From positions 248,510 to 312,509 of the forward strand of contig NW_013657673.1 in assembly GCF_000142905.1 (NCBI RefSeq): DNA of 64,000 bases, written 5' to 3'. Positions 30,944 to 41,734 of this stretch are shown here, piece by piece. The translations under genes and the position numbers were made by a program. The stretch is from Thecamonas trahens ATCC 50062 (lineage: Eukaryota > Apusozoa > Apusomonadida > Apusomonadidae). The notes under the pieces were generated by a model that did no database searches, was not told the origin of the DNA, and saw only the letters and a program-made list of their open reading frames with translations. Positions within the stretch are counted from its first letter, which is position 1. Every line of letters begins with the position of its first letter.

Positions 30944-32620
30944 ATGCCTCACTCGAGTGGTCCGGGTAGCGCGGGCGGTGCTGGCGGCGCCGGCGGAGAG
31001 GAGGCAGACAACCAGCTGCCGGGACTGCCTCTGGTGCTGGACATGCAGATGGCAAGGCTGTCGCCAAAGCGACAGTCGTCTGCTGGACGGCGGCGAGTGT
31101 CGCCGGCTGGACGGCGGCAGAGGGCGTCGCCTGTGGCAAGTGGGCCAGGCGCAACGACTGGCGCAGGTAGTGTGCTCGGCGAGCCGGTCCCGATCTTTGC
31201 CCCACCGACGGTGCCCAAGTGGGTCGAGGCTGCACGGGGCAGCGGCGAAGGCCAGACTGGTGACAACGGGGCCGATGCTGGCGGACCAAGCCTCACTATC
31301 GCCCGCACCTGGCTGATGGAGCACGCCCGGCTGCTCGAGTCCAAGGCCAAGCTCGAGCGGCGGGTGGAGGAGATGGTCGAGTCATCGCACGACGGAGACG
31401 CACTGCTCGCCGAGATTCGGACCCTAACCGACCGAGTCATCTCGCTTGAGACGGCCAACCTGGAGCTCCGGGTCCGCTCCAAGCGGCTGAACGAGGCCGA
31501 AGAGCTTGCCGCCCGCGCCCAGGCCGAGCGCGAGGAGATCCGCCGCATTCACGGCGAGCTATCGCAGCAGATGGACCAGCTCTCGGCCCGTAACGAGGCC
31601 GTTGTCTCGGCGTTCAAGGTTGTCCTTGATCGCGAAAAGGCCGGCCTGGTGTCGCTGGAAGAAACCACAACTGAACTCGAAACGGTCCGCAACGAGTTCC
31701 AGGCGGCCCAGGTGGAGATCGGCGAGCTCGAAGCCGACCTGGCCGATGCCAAGGCGCTTGTTGACACCATTCCACAGCTCAAGACAAAGCTTGCCGAGGC
31801 TCGCCACGAGCTGGACGCTGTCACCGCCCAGCGCGACCGCGCCACTTCCCGCTTTGCTGCCATCCGCAAAGACCACGAGGCGCTTCGTGAGCAGCACTCG
31901 GAACTCCACGCCTCGCACAGCACACTCAAGACCGAGGCTGCAACGACAATGACTGAGCTGCGGAAACTCAAGCACTCGCTCTGGTCGCGCGATGTCGAGT
32001 ACCGCGAGCTCAAGCGGTCGCTACGGGCCGCCCGCGAAGATGCCGCCGCCGCCCGCAAGTCGGCTGCCGCCGCCGCAAAGAAGCACAAGGCCGCGTTCAA
32101 GGACGCAACACGATACTCGGAGGAGGAGATGGCGGCGACGCGGACCATGCTTGACGACGCGCGCGCCAAGCTTGTCACCGCAACAACCAACACCAAGGCC
32201 ATGCACGCGCTACTTGCCCCGCTGGTGGACGCGGTGCTCGACGAGGTTGATGCTGGCGGCGCTGTGCCGCCGGCAGTGGCTGACCTCGCCGAGGCTGCAC
32301 ACTCCTCTCTTGTCCGCTACGCCGACGGCGAGTGGGTCTCCGCCTCAGACTCGGACTCGGACGACGGGTTTGGTGCAGCTGTCGTCGGCCCGGGCTCGTT
32401 TACCCAGTCGTCGGTCGACGGCTACATCTCGCGCAACCCTTACGGCTCGCCGTCGCCCAAGGCCCGATCGCCCGTCCGCCGCCTCCCGCTCCGGCCCGTC
32501 GCCTCCTCGCCGGTCTTTGTCCCGTCCAACACCTCAAATCCCAAGTGTCGCCAGCGCAACTTTCTCCCGCATCGCGCCGTCCACTCGCAACATCCCTCAA
32601 CCCTAGGCGGGAGTAGGTAA
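30944..32620 (+). CDS. Long coiled-coil protein
   Basis: About 558 aa. A Gly/Ala-rich head with SPKRQSSAGRRRVSPAGRR is followed by a rod from ~130 to ~430 (EIRTLTDRVISLETANLELR, QQMDQLSARNEAVVSAFKVV, LKTKLAEARHELDAVTAQRD) and an Ala/Lys-rich helix. A Ser/Asp-rich tail carries SPSPKARSPVRR. No catalytic domain. It probably scaffolds cytoskeletal or centrosomal structures, but nothing fixes the role. The last 30 residues are cysteine-rich and unlike the rest. One extra A at the AAA near 32537 would instead give a Ser/Pro-rich end SQVSPAQLSPASRRPLATS stopping at 32616, so the C-terminus is uncertain. Start at MPHSSGPG rather than the ATG five codons upstream. Confidence 0.6.
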   Translation: MPHSSGPGSAGGAGGAGGEEADNQLPGLPLVLDMQMARLSPKRQSSAGRRRVSPAGRRQRASPVASGPGATTGAGSVLGEPVPIFAPPTVPKWVEAARGSGEGQTGDNGADAGGPSLTIARTWLMEHARLLESKAKLERRVEEMVESSHDGDALLAEIRTLTDRVISLETANLELRVRSKRLNEAEELAARAQAEREEIRRIHGELSQQMDQLSARNEAVVSAFKVVLDREKAGLVSLEETTTELETVRNEFQAAQVEIGELEADLADAKALVDTIPQLKTKLAEARHELDAVTAQRDRATSRFAAIRKDHEALREQHSELHASHSTLKTEAATTMTELRKLKHSLWSRDVEYRELKRSLRAAREDAAAARKSAAAAAKKHKAAFKDATRYSEEEMAATRTMLDDARAKLVTATTNTKAMHALLAPLVDAVLDEVDAGGAVPPAVADLAEAAHSSLVRYADGEWVSASDSDSDDGFGAAVVGPGSFTQSSVDGYISRNPYGSPSPKARSPVRRLPLRPVASSPVFVPSNTSNPKCRQRNFLPHRAVHSQHPSTLGGSR

Positions 32621-32692
32621 GGGACAAGGCTGATCTCAGCCCGCCACGAGATAGATCCATCACCAACCACAACGACGCACAGCACATCGTAG

Positions 32693-34053
<1,361 letters not shown>

Positions 34054-34118
34054 TGGCGGCGCGACGAGTGCGAGCGTGGGGAAGAGAGGTCGGCAGGCAG
34101 AAGGGAGGGATCCAGTGT

Positions 34119-36584
34119 TCACTTGTCGTAGCCAAGCGGGTCAAGGCCTGCTTCGAGGAGCTGCAGCGACGAGAGCCGGAAGAGCCGAAGAAGCTGGCGG
34201 AGCTCGGCAGGCGAGAACGTGGCTGCCAAGTTGTAGTGCGGGTCGGCGACGAGGTCGGCAACCTTGAGCGAGCCGGCAAAGTCGTGGGTGTCGTACAGGA
34301 CCCGGTGGAGCATAAAGCAGAGCGAGGGGATGCAGACCGAGCGGAGGAGCTCGAGCTGGTCGGCACGGGCGGCGTCGCCGGCGGTACGGCCGTGATCAAT
34401 CGGGACCACATCCTTGAGCCATCCCGAGGGGAAGAGAAGCGTGGCGTTGAGCAGATCGAGGACAACCGCGGTGCTGTCGCCCATGGCCTGCTGCCAGAGT
34501 TCGTATGCCTCGTCGTGGGCCTTCTTCTCCTGGTCGTACATGAGCTTGTCAGAGTACCGCGACGAGTCGGGCTCGGCCGGTGGAACCGGCCGCTCAAAGA
34601 GAATGTTCGACCACTCGTCGTAAGCAGAGAGAACCTCGAGGTATGCCACCAGGCACTGGAACTCGTGGACGGCATTGGCCTCGCGGGCTGGCGCCTCGAC
34701 AAGCTCGGCCTCTGCCCAACCGTCGCGGAGAATGTCGAGCGTGTCGGCTGGGAGGACGACGCTGAGCAGCTGGCGGGTGACCTCGACCTTGGCCACCGGG
34801 ACAGCGGCGAGGAGGGCGGCGACAGCATCGGCCGGCGTGGCCTTGAGCGATGCGTCAAACCGCGCCGACTCGACGTGGGCAAGGAGCAGCGAGCGCGCAA
34901 GTGCGTTGGCCTGCACCAGTGCCTCTGCTCGCTGGTCCGGGTAGAAGCAGAGCCACTGGAGCGAGTGGACCTTGCGCTCGTCAGAGGCCTCGGCCTCGGA
35001 CGCGAGGTAGATGTTGCGGACAACCTGCGAGGTGATGGCTCGCACGTCGAGGCGCGCGGCTTCAGCGGCGCGCAGCGCATCGGCCCGCGCAGACCCGTCG
35101 TCCACGCCCTCGAGGAACTTGGCGTAAATGCCGACCTGCCGCGAGCTCGGAAGCTGCGCAGTGTAGAGCGCAATGAGCGCCGACTGACCTGACGCAATAA
35201 GGTGCTCGACATAGCCGGTGAGGAGCGCCACACCAGCAGCCTCAGCCTCTGGCGAGAGGGCCACCTCGATCGAGCGGAAGAAGAGAACAAGCGAGGCGCC
35301 AAATCGGAGGAGGATGGCGCGCGCGTGCGCGTGCGAGCCGGGCAGCGCATCGAGCGCCTCGACCGCTGCCGCCGAGTCCGCGACAGCCCAGCCGGCAAGC
35401 GTGACGAGCGCCGCGTTCTCCTGCGCCGTGATGAGCAGCTGCTGGATGGTGTGGAACGGGGCGCGGGTGGCGGTGCGGAGCTCCGGCGATTGCGCCTCGC
35501 TCAGGAGCGCTGCAAACATCGACTGCATGTCGAGCTGGCTAGCGCCAGCCGACTCGGGCTGAGCAATGTCCATGGCTGCCGGCAGGCCAGTGCGGACAAG
35601 CTCGGCGTTGGCCGACGGCCGGGCCGTGGCAAGGTGGGTGTCGAGAACCGAGGTGAGCGCGGTCGCGCACCGAGCCCAGAGATGGTCCTCCCAGCTAGTG
35701 CACAGCGGCAGGACCGCAGAGAGGCTTCCAGCTAGCACCCCATACAGTGCCCGCTCGTATTGCGAGCTGGCCTCGCTCGCAAGCACCTGGACCATCTGGC
35801 GCCAGAGCAGGCGCTGCACGTTGCCTGCCGGAGCAGCGTCGTCAATCCGTTCGCCGGTGAGCTTGACCTCGCCGGCGTAGATAGCGTCGTGAAAGGCGGC
35901 GCCGCCGCCGAGCGACGCGGCGCGCCACGGCTGGCCGACCTTGCGGCACACATTTCGCGCCTCATCGAGCTTGCCGGCCTTGACCAGGAGCCACAAATGG
36001 CGGAGCAGGCGCTCCTCCAAGTCAGCGTCATCTGGATGCAAGCCCGATGCGTCCGGATCGCGCAGCGGCGCGTCCGGGTCCAGTGTCTTGACCAGACCCT
36101 GCGGGGCAAGCGCGCCCGGCTTGGTCCGAAGCACTGAGAGCGTGGCCCGCCACATGGCAGCCTCCATGGTGTGCGGTTTGAGCTGGTCGGCAAAGAGTGA
36201 CTGGAGCCAGGCAACAACAATGCGGGCCTCGCGCAGCGCCTGCGACGACCCGACGTATGCTGCCAGCGTATCCGCGTCCGAGCCGCCGCCGGCCGGCAGG
36301 CTCACAGCAGCGTGGTCTGGATCGCCTGCTGACGCCACGCGCTCGGCATAGAGCGGAGCAATCAGCCGCCAGGTATGGGCCTCGTCAGGCGCCACCGTTG
36401 GCGATGCCACCTCGCCGAGGACGCGGACGTAGTCGTCGACGACCGCCGAGGCGGCGTCGGGCGCAGCACCGGCAGCGGCATCAAAGGCGTCGGCAAAGGC
36501 CGACTCAACCTGCTCGCGGACAGCATCCGGATAGGCAACAAGGGTGCCCGGGGCAGGATCAGCAAACGAGCCGTTCATGGCCAT
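34119..36584 (-). CDS. NUP107: NUP107 (Y-complex nucleoporin)
   Basis: 821 aa, all-helical. Family hallmarks: RNVCRKVGQPWRAASLGGG, QYERALYGVLAGSLSAVLP, LCTSWEDHLWARC, ARAILLRFGASLVLFFRS, QSALIALYTAQLPSSRQVG, WLCFYPDQRAEALVQANA, and the C-terminal RSVCIPSLCFMLHRVLYDT plus LLEAGLDPLGYDK. NUP107/Nup84 is the C-terminal-stem member of the Y-complex that forms the nuclear pore outer rings, with NUP133 as partner. The start at 36584 (MAMNGSF) lies after a CCCCACAG acceptor-like site, so an upstream exon may exist. The usual long disordered N-terminus is short here. It is the second nucleoporin in the window. Confidence 0.92.
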   Translation of the reverse strand: MAMNGSFADPAPGTLVAYPDAVREQVESAFADAFDAAAGAAPDAASAVVDDYVRVLGEVASPTVAPDEAHTWRLIAPLYAERVASAGDPDHAAVSLPAGGGSDADTLAAYVGSSQALREARIVVAWLQSLFADQLKPHTMEAAMWRATLSVLRTKPGALAPQGLVKTLDPDAPLRDPDASGLHPDDADLEERLLRHLWLLVKAGKLDEARNVCRKVGQPWRAASLGGGAAFHDAIYAGEVKLTGERIDDAAPAGNVQRLLWRQMVQVLASEASSQYERALYGVLAGSLSAVLPLCTSWEDHLWARCATALTSVLDTHLATARPSANAELVRTGLPAAMDIAQPESAGASQLDMQSMFAALLSEAQSPELRTATRAPFHTIQQLLITAQENAALVTLAGWAVADSAAAVEALDALPGSHAHARAILLRFGASLVLFFRSIEVALSPEAEAAGVALLTGYVEHLIASGQSALIALYTAQLPSSRQVGIYAKFLEGVDDGSARADALRAAEAARLDVRAITSQVVRNIYLASEAEASDERKVHSLQWLCFYPDQRAEALVQANALARSLLLAHVESARFDASLKATPADAVAALLAAVPVAKVEVTRQLLSVVLPADTLDILRDGWAEAELVEAPAREANAVHEFQCLVAYLEVLSAYDEWSNILFERPVPPAEPDSSRYSDKLMYDQEKKAHDEAYELWQQAMGDSTAVVLDLLNATLLFPSGWLKDVVPIDHGRTAGDAARADQLELLRSVCIPSLCFMLHRVLYDTHDFAGSLKVADLVADPHYNLAATFSPAELRQLLRLFRLSSLQLLEAGLDPLGYDK

Positions 36585-37354
36585 GAGCGAGGCGACCGAG
36601 GAGGAGAGGACAAACGAGGCCTCGGAAGGCCCTGTGGGGCGGGCGGGGTGCGACCAGGAGTACGGCGTGCAGTCCGGGGAGCAGCAACCTGAGCAGCATA
36701 CGAACGAGGCGTAGGGCGAGCAATACGTGTGGACAGCGGCGTCTGCGGCATGTACGACCTGCGGGCAGTGCCGACAACCGGCCGGGTGGTGCGGTTGGTC
36801 GGGTGCATGGGGGAGCGGCAGGATGGGAGGACGAGTCGATGTGGGGTTGGCGAGGGGGGGGGAGGGGGGGGGGGAAGGGGAGGGAGGGAGGGAGGGAGTT
36901 GGTAGGGGGGGGAGGAGGGGGGAGGGCGAGGGAGGAGGGCGAGAGTGGAGTGTAGGTGGCCTGGGTGGTGGTGGTGAGCGTGGTGTGGTACTGAGGGGTG
37001 GTGCGGTGGCGGTGGCGGTGGCGGCTGGCGGCGGCAATGGTAGCAAGTCGCCACTCGATGGGCGGCAAGTCGTCGCCACTCCATGGACGGCAGGTCGTCG
37101 CCACTCGATGAGCGGCAAGTCGTCGCCACTCGATGGGCGGCAAGTCGTCGCCACTCGATGGGCGGCAGGTCGTCGCCACTCGATGGGCGGCAGCTCGATG
37201 GGCGGCAAGTCGTCGCCACTCGATGGGTGGCTACGGCCAGCTGTGACCATGTCCATGACACGCATACGCACGGGCACAGTCAAACACCTGACCCCCATCT
37301 CAGTCACCTCCTCTGAGATCTCCTCCCTCCCCTCTCTCCCGCATTTGCAGAGCC
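36585..37354. other. Divergent intergenic region with minisatellite
   Basis: About 770 bases between NUP107 and the unrecognised membrane protein. It contains a G-rich low-complexity block (36845-36960) and a 25-bp minisatellite. In-frame extensions of both genes into it are low complexity, so it is treated as non-coding. Confidence 0.55.
37044..37230. repeat. 25-bp minisatellite (GTCGTCGCCACTCGATGGGC type)
   Basis: About seven tandem copies of a 25-bp unit with small variants, one truncated near 37190. Adjacent copies have no unique spacers, so not CRISPR. Confidence 0.9.
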
Positions 37355-39243
37355 ATGCTGCGCTTGAAGCTGGCGTGGGAGGGGCCGGTCGAGACGACGG
37401 GACTCTCACCGGCTACGACGGGACGGGCGCGGCAGGGACAAGCATGGCCTGTGGCGGCAGCGGTGGCTGAGAGCAAGACAGTGGCGAAGGAGATAGAGGC
37501 AGAGGATGGGACGGCTGCCTTGGATCCGGCGGCGGCGGCGGCGGTGGCGGTGGCGGAGATGGCGCGCGAGAGCGGGAGCCGGCGGAGCGGGGCAACCAAG
37601 GTGCGTGCAGCTGGTCCAGACGTGGGCACAGAGACGAGCACCCCGTTCTGGAAGAGCCCGCGTGGGCAGCTGGAGCTGGCGCTGGCTACGGTCTCGCGGG
37701 TTGCGTCGATCGCCGGCGCGGCGGTGACCGAGCCGCAGACGGTGTTCTCGGTGGCGGTAGCAACTGGGGCCGTCCTGGCCATCGCTACTGTCGAGGGCGC
37801 CCTGCTGACCCGGTCGTCAGCATCGCTCGGCTTGCGCTTTGCCTTTGTGTGGCGGTACGCCAAGGCGCAGCTTCTGCCATCGATTATCTGGACAACCAAG
37901 CCGGCGACAACGGTGGCGGCGGCCGCAGGCCTCAAGCCGTCGATGCTGCGCTCGTTCTCGGTCTTGCTTGCCAACGAGGGCTCGGCCGGCGTTTCGCTCG
38001 CCAAGGGCGCATCGAGCCAGGCGCCTGCCGGCGAGGTGGCCAAGGCCATGGCCCAGCGGTTCTCAGTCATTCATCTCTGCCAGACTCTGCGTGCTATCGT
38101 GGCAGGCTTTGTCGGCATTGCCAACTTGCTTGGCCTCGTCAACAAGATCTCCGAGGCCCACTCGCAGTACGAGGGCCTGGTGAGTGCCGGACAAGCACCG
38201 TTTCTCACGGTCGGCCCGTCCGAAGTCGTCCTCCGCCTCGGCGGCTCGAGTTCAGACGTCATGGACTTGTCGGTCGAGCGGGAGACGCTCGATCACATTA
38301 TTCCAATCTACGACAACGCCGCCGCCGGAGAGTCGCACGCAGTCTATGCCGACGAGCGCGCTGCCCTCCTTGCCTCGGTTCCGTACTTTTGGGTCGTTCG
38401 GGACGGCGCCTACGGCTCGGCGTCGGCGTGGGGCACTTTCTCTCTCCGTGAGCGCTGGCTCATCCCAACCAAAAACGGCGGCCGCGTCCTGCTTGTCGAA
38501 GCCGACGCCTCGGTGCCGGAGCAATCAGCGATCTTCCTCGAGGCCGGAACCGCCAACGACGTGTCGCTCGCCAAGGCTGCGCTCGCCTTTCGCTTCCTCT
38601 CACGGCGCCTCGAGGCTGCGCCGTTCTACTCGCCTGATACTGATCGCGTTGTCCGAGTTTTCTCGCCAACTCGGAGCAAGTCCTCGAGTCGGGCGGGAAG
38701 CGGACGTACACGGTGCGCGATCGAATCCGGCAGCTCGGCCAAGTGGACGTCCTCATCGACACCTCAGTCCCGGTCATGGCCGGCATCCTCGGGTGGGCCA
38801 ACGACATGGGCGACGTCCCGGGCATTGTCTTCCACACCTCCAACCCCGAGTATTTTGACAAACTCTCCGCCGTTCTCCGCGACGCCGGCTTTCGGGTCTA
38901 TGACTTTCTGCACCCAGACGTCACGCCTGACATGCCGCGGCTGATTTATGAGCCGTCGACTGCCCAAACAGTCGACACCGCCATGTCGCTCATCGAGCGC
39001 GGCCTGGTCGCCCCCGAGCTCTGCTGTGTCCTCCTCGACTACGGCATGCAGCGACTGGCGCTGCTCCCGCCCGAGGTCTGCGCCGTTTGCTCGGCCGACA
39101 TCTACGACCAACTCTTCCGCCTCGTCCGCACCCTCATCCGCGACGGCGTTCCGCTGCCGGACATCCAGGCCACCATCGACAAGCTCATTGTCGACGCCGA
39201 CGCCATTGACGACATGATCCACAGCTCCCGCGAAGCAGCATAG
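37355..39243 (+). CDS. Unrecognised protein with N-terminal hydrophobic segments
   Basis: About 629 aa if one homopolymer frameshift is corrected: T4 at 38658-38661. An extra T gives VVRVFLANSEQVLESGG and joins to a second long frame ending IDDMIHSSREAA. Residues ~110-150 (LALATVSRVASIAGAAV, FSVAVATGAVLAIATVEGAL) and ~240-265 (TLRAIVAGFVGIANLLGLV) are hydrophobic and may be membrane-spanning. The following domain has PYFWVVRDGAYGSASAWGTF and GGRVLLVEADASVPEQSAI. The C-terminal half alternates strands and helices (VDVLIDTSVPVMAGILGWAN, GIVFHTSNPEYFDKLSAVLR) reminiscent of a Rossmann-like fold, but no nucleotide motif is clear. Family not recognised. A CATTTGCAG acceptor-like site directly upstream of the ATG suggests a 5' UTR intron. 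Its last 59 bases overlap the convergent nucleoredoxin-PUB gene. Confidence 0.6.
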
Positions 39244-40488
39244 CTCGCTGCGCGTGCTTGAACTCACGGCGCCCGCCCGGCGGGTTCTGCCCTAGCATCC
39301 GCATGAGCTCGGCCATCGCATTAGGGTTGGCCATCAGCGCCGCCGCCTGCGCCTGCATCGCCGGGTTGGCCTCCATCGCCGCCCGCGCTTGCGCCAGCAC
39401 CGCTGGGTCCGCCATCATCGCCTGCATCTGCTGCATCATCGCCGGGTCGTGCTGCATGGCCTGCGTCATGGCGGTAAAGTCGCTGCCGCCACCCATCCCG
39501 CCGCCCATCCCGCCACCGCCGACCATCCCGTCTCCATAGGCTGTCGGCGCGGCGGCTGTGCCCGCGGCAGGCATGCCAAACGGAGTCGCCGCCGCACTCG
39601 TCGTCGTCGACGTGCTCGAAGCGCTCGATGCCGCAGCCGCCGCCGGCGGGCTCGCACCCGGCTCGGCCGCCAGCCGAGCCAGCGTCCGCTCGAGATACTT
39701 TTGGGCGTCGACAAGAACAAGCCATCCGGCCTCGGACGGCGTGAGCGCCAGCTCGTCACCTCCCGAGTCAACAAAACCAAGGGCCTCGGCCACAGTGGCG
39801 GCGTGTGGAACGGCGAGGATCTTTGTCGCCACAGTCTTGTTGGCCTTCCGGACCGAGCGGTACTTGGGCTCCAGCGGGTGAGCAATGACGTTACGGGCCA
39901 TCTTGTTGAGCATAGTTAGCGCCTTGACCTTGGCGTGGAGCTTGGCACCCGGATCGGCCTCGAGCGCCGCCAGCGCAATGGCCATTGGCGTGATCCGCGT
40001 CGAGTCCAGTCCAGCACTGGGATCGACAGCCTTGAGCCCGGCCGTCGACGGATCCAGGAAGCCCAGGGAAAGCCGAGGCCCTTGGGATCGCCAGCGAGAA
40101 CCGAGCGACCATCCTTGGTCAGCACCTCACCGTCTGGGCCGAGGAGAACCAGCGCCGGAATGCCGCGGATGCCAAACCGTGAGCCCAAGGCCATGCTCTC
40201 GGGGCAGCCAAAGGGGAGGGCGAGCCAGGGCATAGACGCCAGATACTCATCATACGAGTCCTCGGTCCTGTCTGACGAGACAAAGACAATCTCGAACGGA
40301 TGCCCTGCCCCACGGATGGCCTCGTACGTCGTCGCCAGCTGCGGAGTAAAGACCCTGCATGGAGGGCACCAGTGGGCTGAGAAGTAGAGGCCCACCACCG
40401 TTCCGTCAAGACTGCTGGTCGCCACCTCGCGTCCGTCACTTCCGCGCACCGTCTTTCCCAGCATACTCTCCATAGCACTTGCAGACAT
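39185..40488 (-). CDS. Nucleoredoxin-like thioredoxin domain fused to a PUB domain
   Basis: About 434 aa after correcting one base (CCC at 40066-40068 on the minus strand, or the neighbouring GGG). Residues ~1-145 are a nucleoredoxin/tryparedoxin-type thioredoxin fold: GLYFSAHWCPPCRVFTPQL with the WCPPC active site, FEIVFVSSDRTEDSYDEYL, RFGIRGIPALVLLGPDGEV with the cis-Pro. The corrected frame continues GFPLGFLDPSTAGLKAVDPS into a PUB domain (~165-265): HAKVKALTMLNKMARNVIA, YRSVRKANKTVATKIL, LGFVDSGGDELALT. PUB domains bind the C-terminal tail of the p97/VCP ATPase. A Met/Gly/Gln-rich segment with DPAMMQQMQAMMADPAVLAQ resembles STI1-type helices of ubiquilins. The C-terminal 25 residues overlap the opposite gene and may reflect a further frame error. 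Start at MSASAMESML. Confidence 0.7.
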
Positions 40489-41030
40489 AATGTAGTGTGG
40501 AGTGAAGACGTGTGTGCTGTGCTCAGCACAACGAGCCCAAGCCCAATGAGCCCAAAGACCAGCCGGTGGAAGGTCGCCCTGGAGCGCGTGGTCGCCCCGC
40601 CGTGGCGAGCCGTGATCATCAGCCTTACATGGATTTGGTCGATTGCGTTGGAATCGGGACACGCACGGGCTGATGATGACGGGAATAACCATCCCCCCCG
40701 TCTAAGAGCTAGCGTCACGGCGCGTGGTGGTGGTGCATGGTTGTGCGAATGCTCGCCAGGCCAGAGTTGGGCAAAGGGCGTGAGCAACACGGGAATCGGA
40801 AGTTGATTATGGGTGGCATCAGCCTCTTGTGCCTGAGCACTGATGGCTGGCTCTGACCTTGGTTGAGCAGGCCGATCATGTCGCGCGAGCAAAGAGCCGC
40901 ACCAATCAGCAGAACAGGGGCTTGTCGTCCTCCATCACCCTCCCCCAGCCCGCCGTTTTTCTGAGATGCGAACGCGCACGTGCGCGCGCACGCACCTGAC
41001 TTCCACCACCCGCGGGCCACTCCTCTTCCC
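40489..41030. other. Divergent intergenic region
   Basis: About 540 bases between the nucleoredoxin-PUB gene and a secreted-protein gene. Unique sequence; an alternating GCGCAC tract lies near 40975-40995. No ORF with coding-like composition on either strand. Confidence 0.5.
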
Positions 41031-41705
41031 ATGCCCACCTGCCACCTTCAAATGCCGCTGCCGCTACCGCTGCCACTGCTGCTGCTGCAAGCCCTCGTTC
41101 TGGCTCTCATGATTGTCGCTATGTCCGTCGTCGCCGTCCCGATGGCATCCTGTGGTCGGCCGGACAAGGTGGCCGAGACGCTGGCCTCGCACGACATGCC
41201 GCCTGTTGCCGGATTGCACTCTGTGGCGGTACCTGCGGCGGTGCTGGTGCCGTTTGTGGCGGGCGGTGTGGGGAACTGGTCGCTGTGGAATGCGGCAGTG
41301 AGCAAGTCGTCCGGCACTATCGGCGAGTGCAACTCGGTCGACGTCGCCTTCCGCCTCCATCATCACATCCCGCTCACGCTGCCCTCGTCTTGCCTCATCT
41401 ACGCCCTCAACGGGACCGCCACATCCAGTGCGGTCAGCTACGCGTGGGAGTACTCGGGCCCGGGCCTATTTGGGGTCCACATCTCGTCCTTTAGCCCCGA
41501 TCCCGACGACCCGGCCGGCTCCACCCTTGCAACCAACTGGGAGCGGGCCATGGGCTCCACCATCCGCCTCGACCCGTCGTGGTGGAAGAACCAGTTTGCC
41601 TTTGTTGCTTCGCAAACATTTAACGGCCTCGATTGCCTCGCTTCCGTCTACGCTGCCACCGGTACCCTCCTCATCGACCACGTCGTCTCGGCATGCAGGC
41701 CGTGA
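41031..41705 (+). CDS. Predicted secreted or type II membrane protein
   Basis: 224 aa. A strongly hydrophobic N-terminal stretch, LPLPLPLLLLQALVLALMIV followed by AMSVVAVPMASC, is a signal peptide or signal anchor. The mature part has five or six cysteines (SCGRPDK, GECNSVDVAF, SSCLIYALNGT, GLDCLAS, VSACRP), two NxS/T sites (NWS, NGT) and a beta-rich look. No family was recognised. The start at 41031 puts the hydrophobic core at the normal distance; the in-frame ATG at 40980 would add 17 polar residues. The stop lies 30 bases before the convergent EH-TBC gene's end. Confidence 0.6.
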   Translation: MPTCHLQMPLPLPLPLLLLQALVLALMIVAMSVVAVPMASCGRPDKVAETLASHDMPPVAGLHSVAVPAAVLVPFVAGGVGNWSLWNAAVSKSSGTIGECNSVDVAFRLHHHIPLTLPSSCLIYALNGTATSSAVSYAWEYSGPGLFGVHISSFSPDPDDPAGSTLATNWERAMGSTIRLDPSWWKNQFAFVASQTFNGLDCLASVYAATGTLLIDHVVSACRP

Positions 41706-41734
41706 TCCGGCTCGCGACAGCGCTTGCCAGCCCC

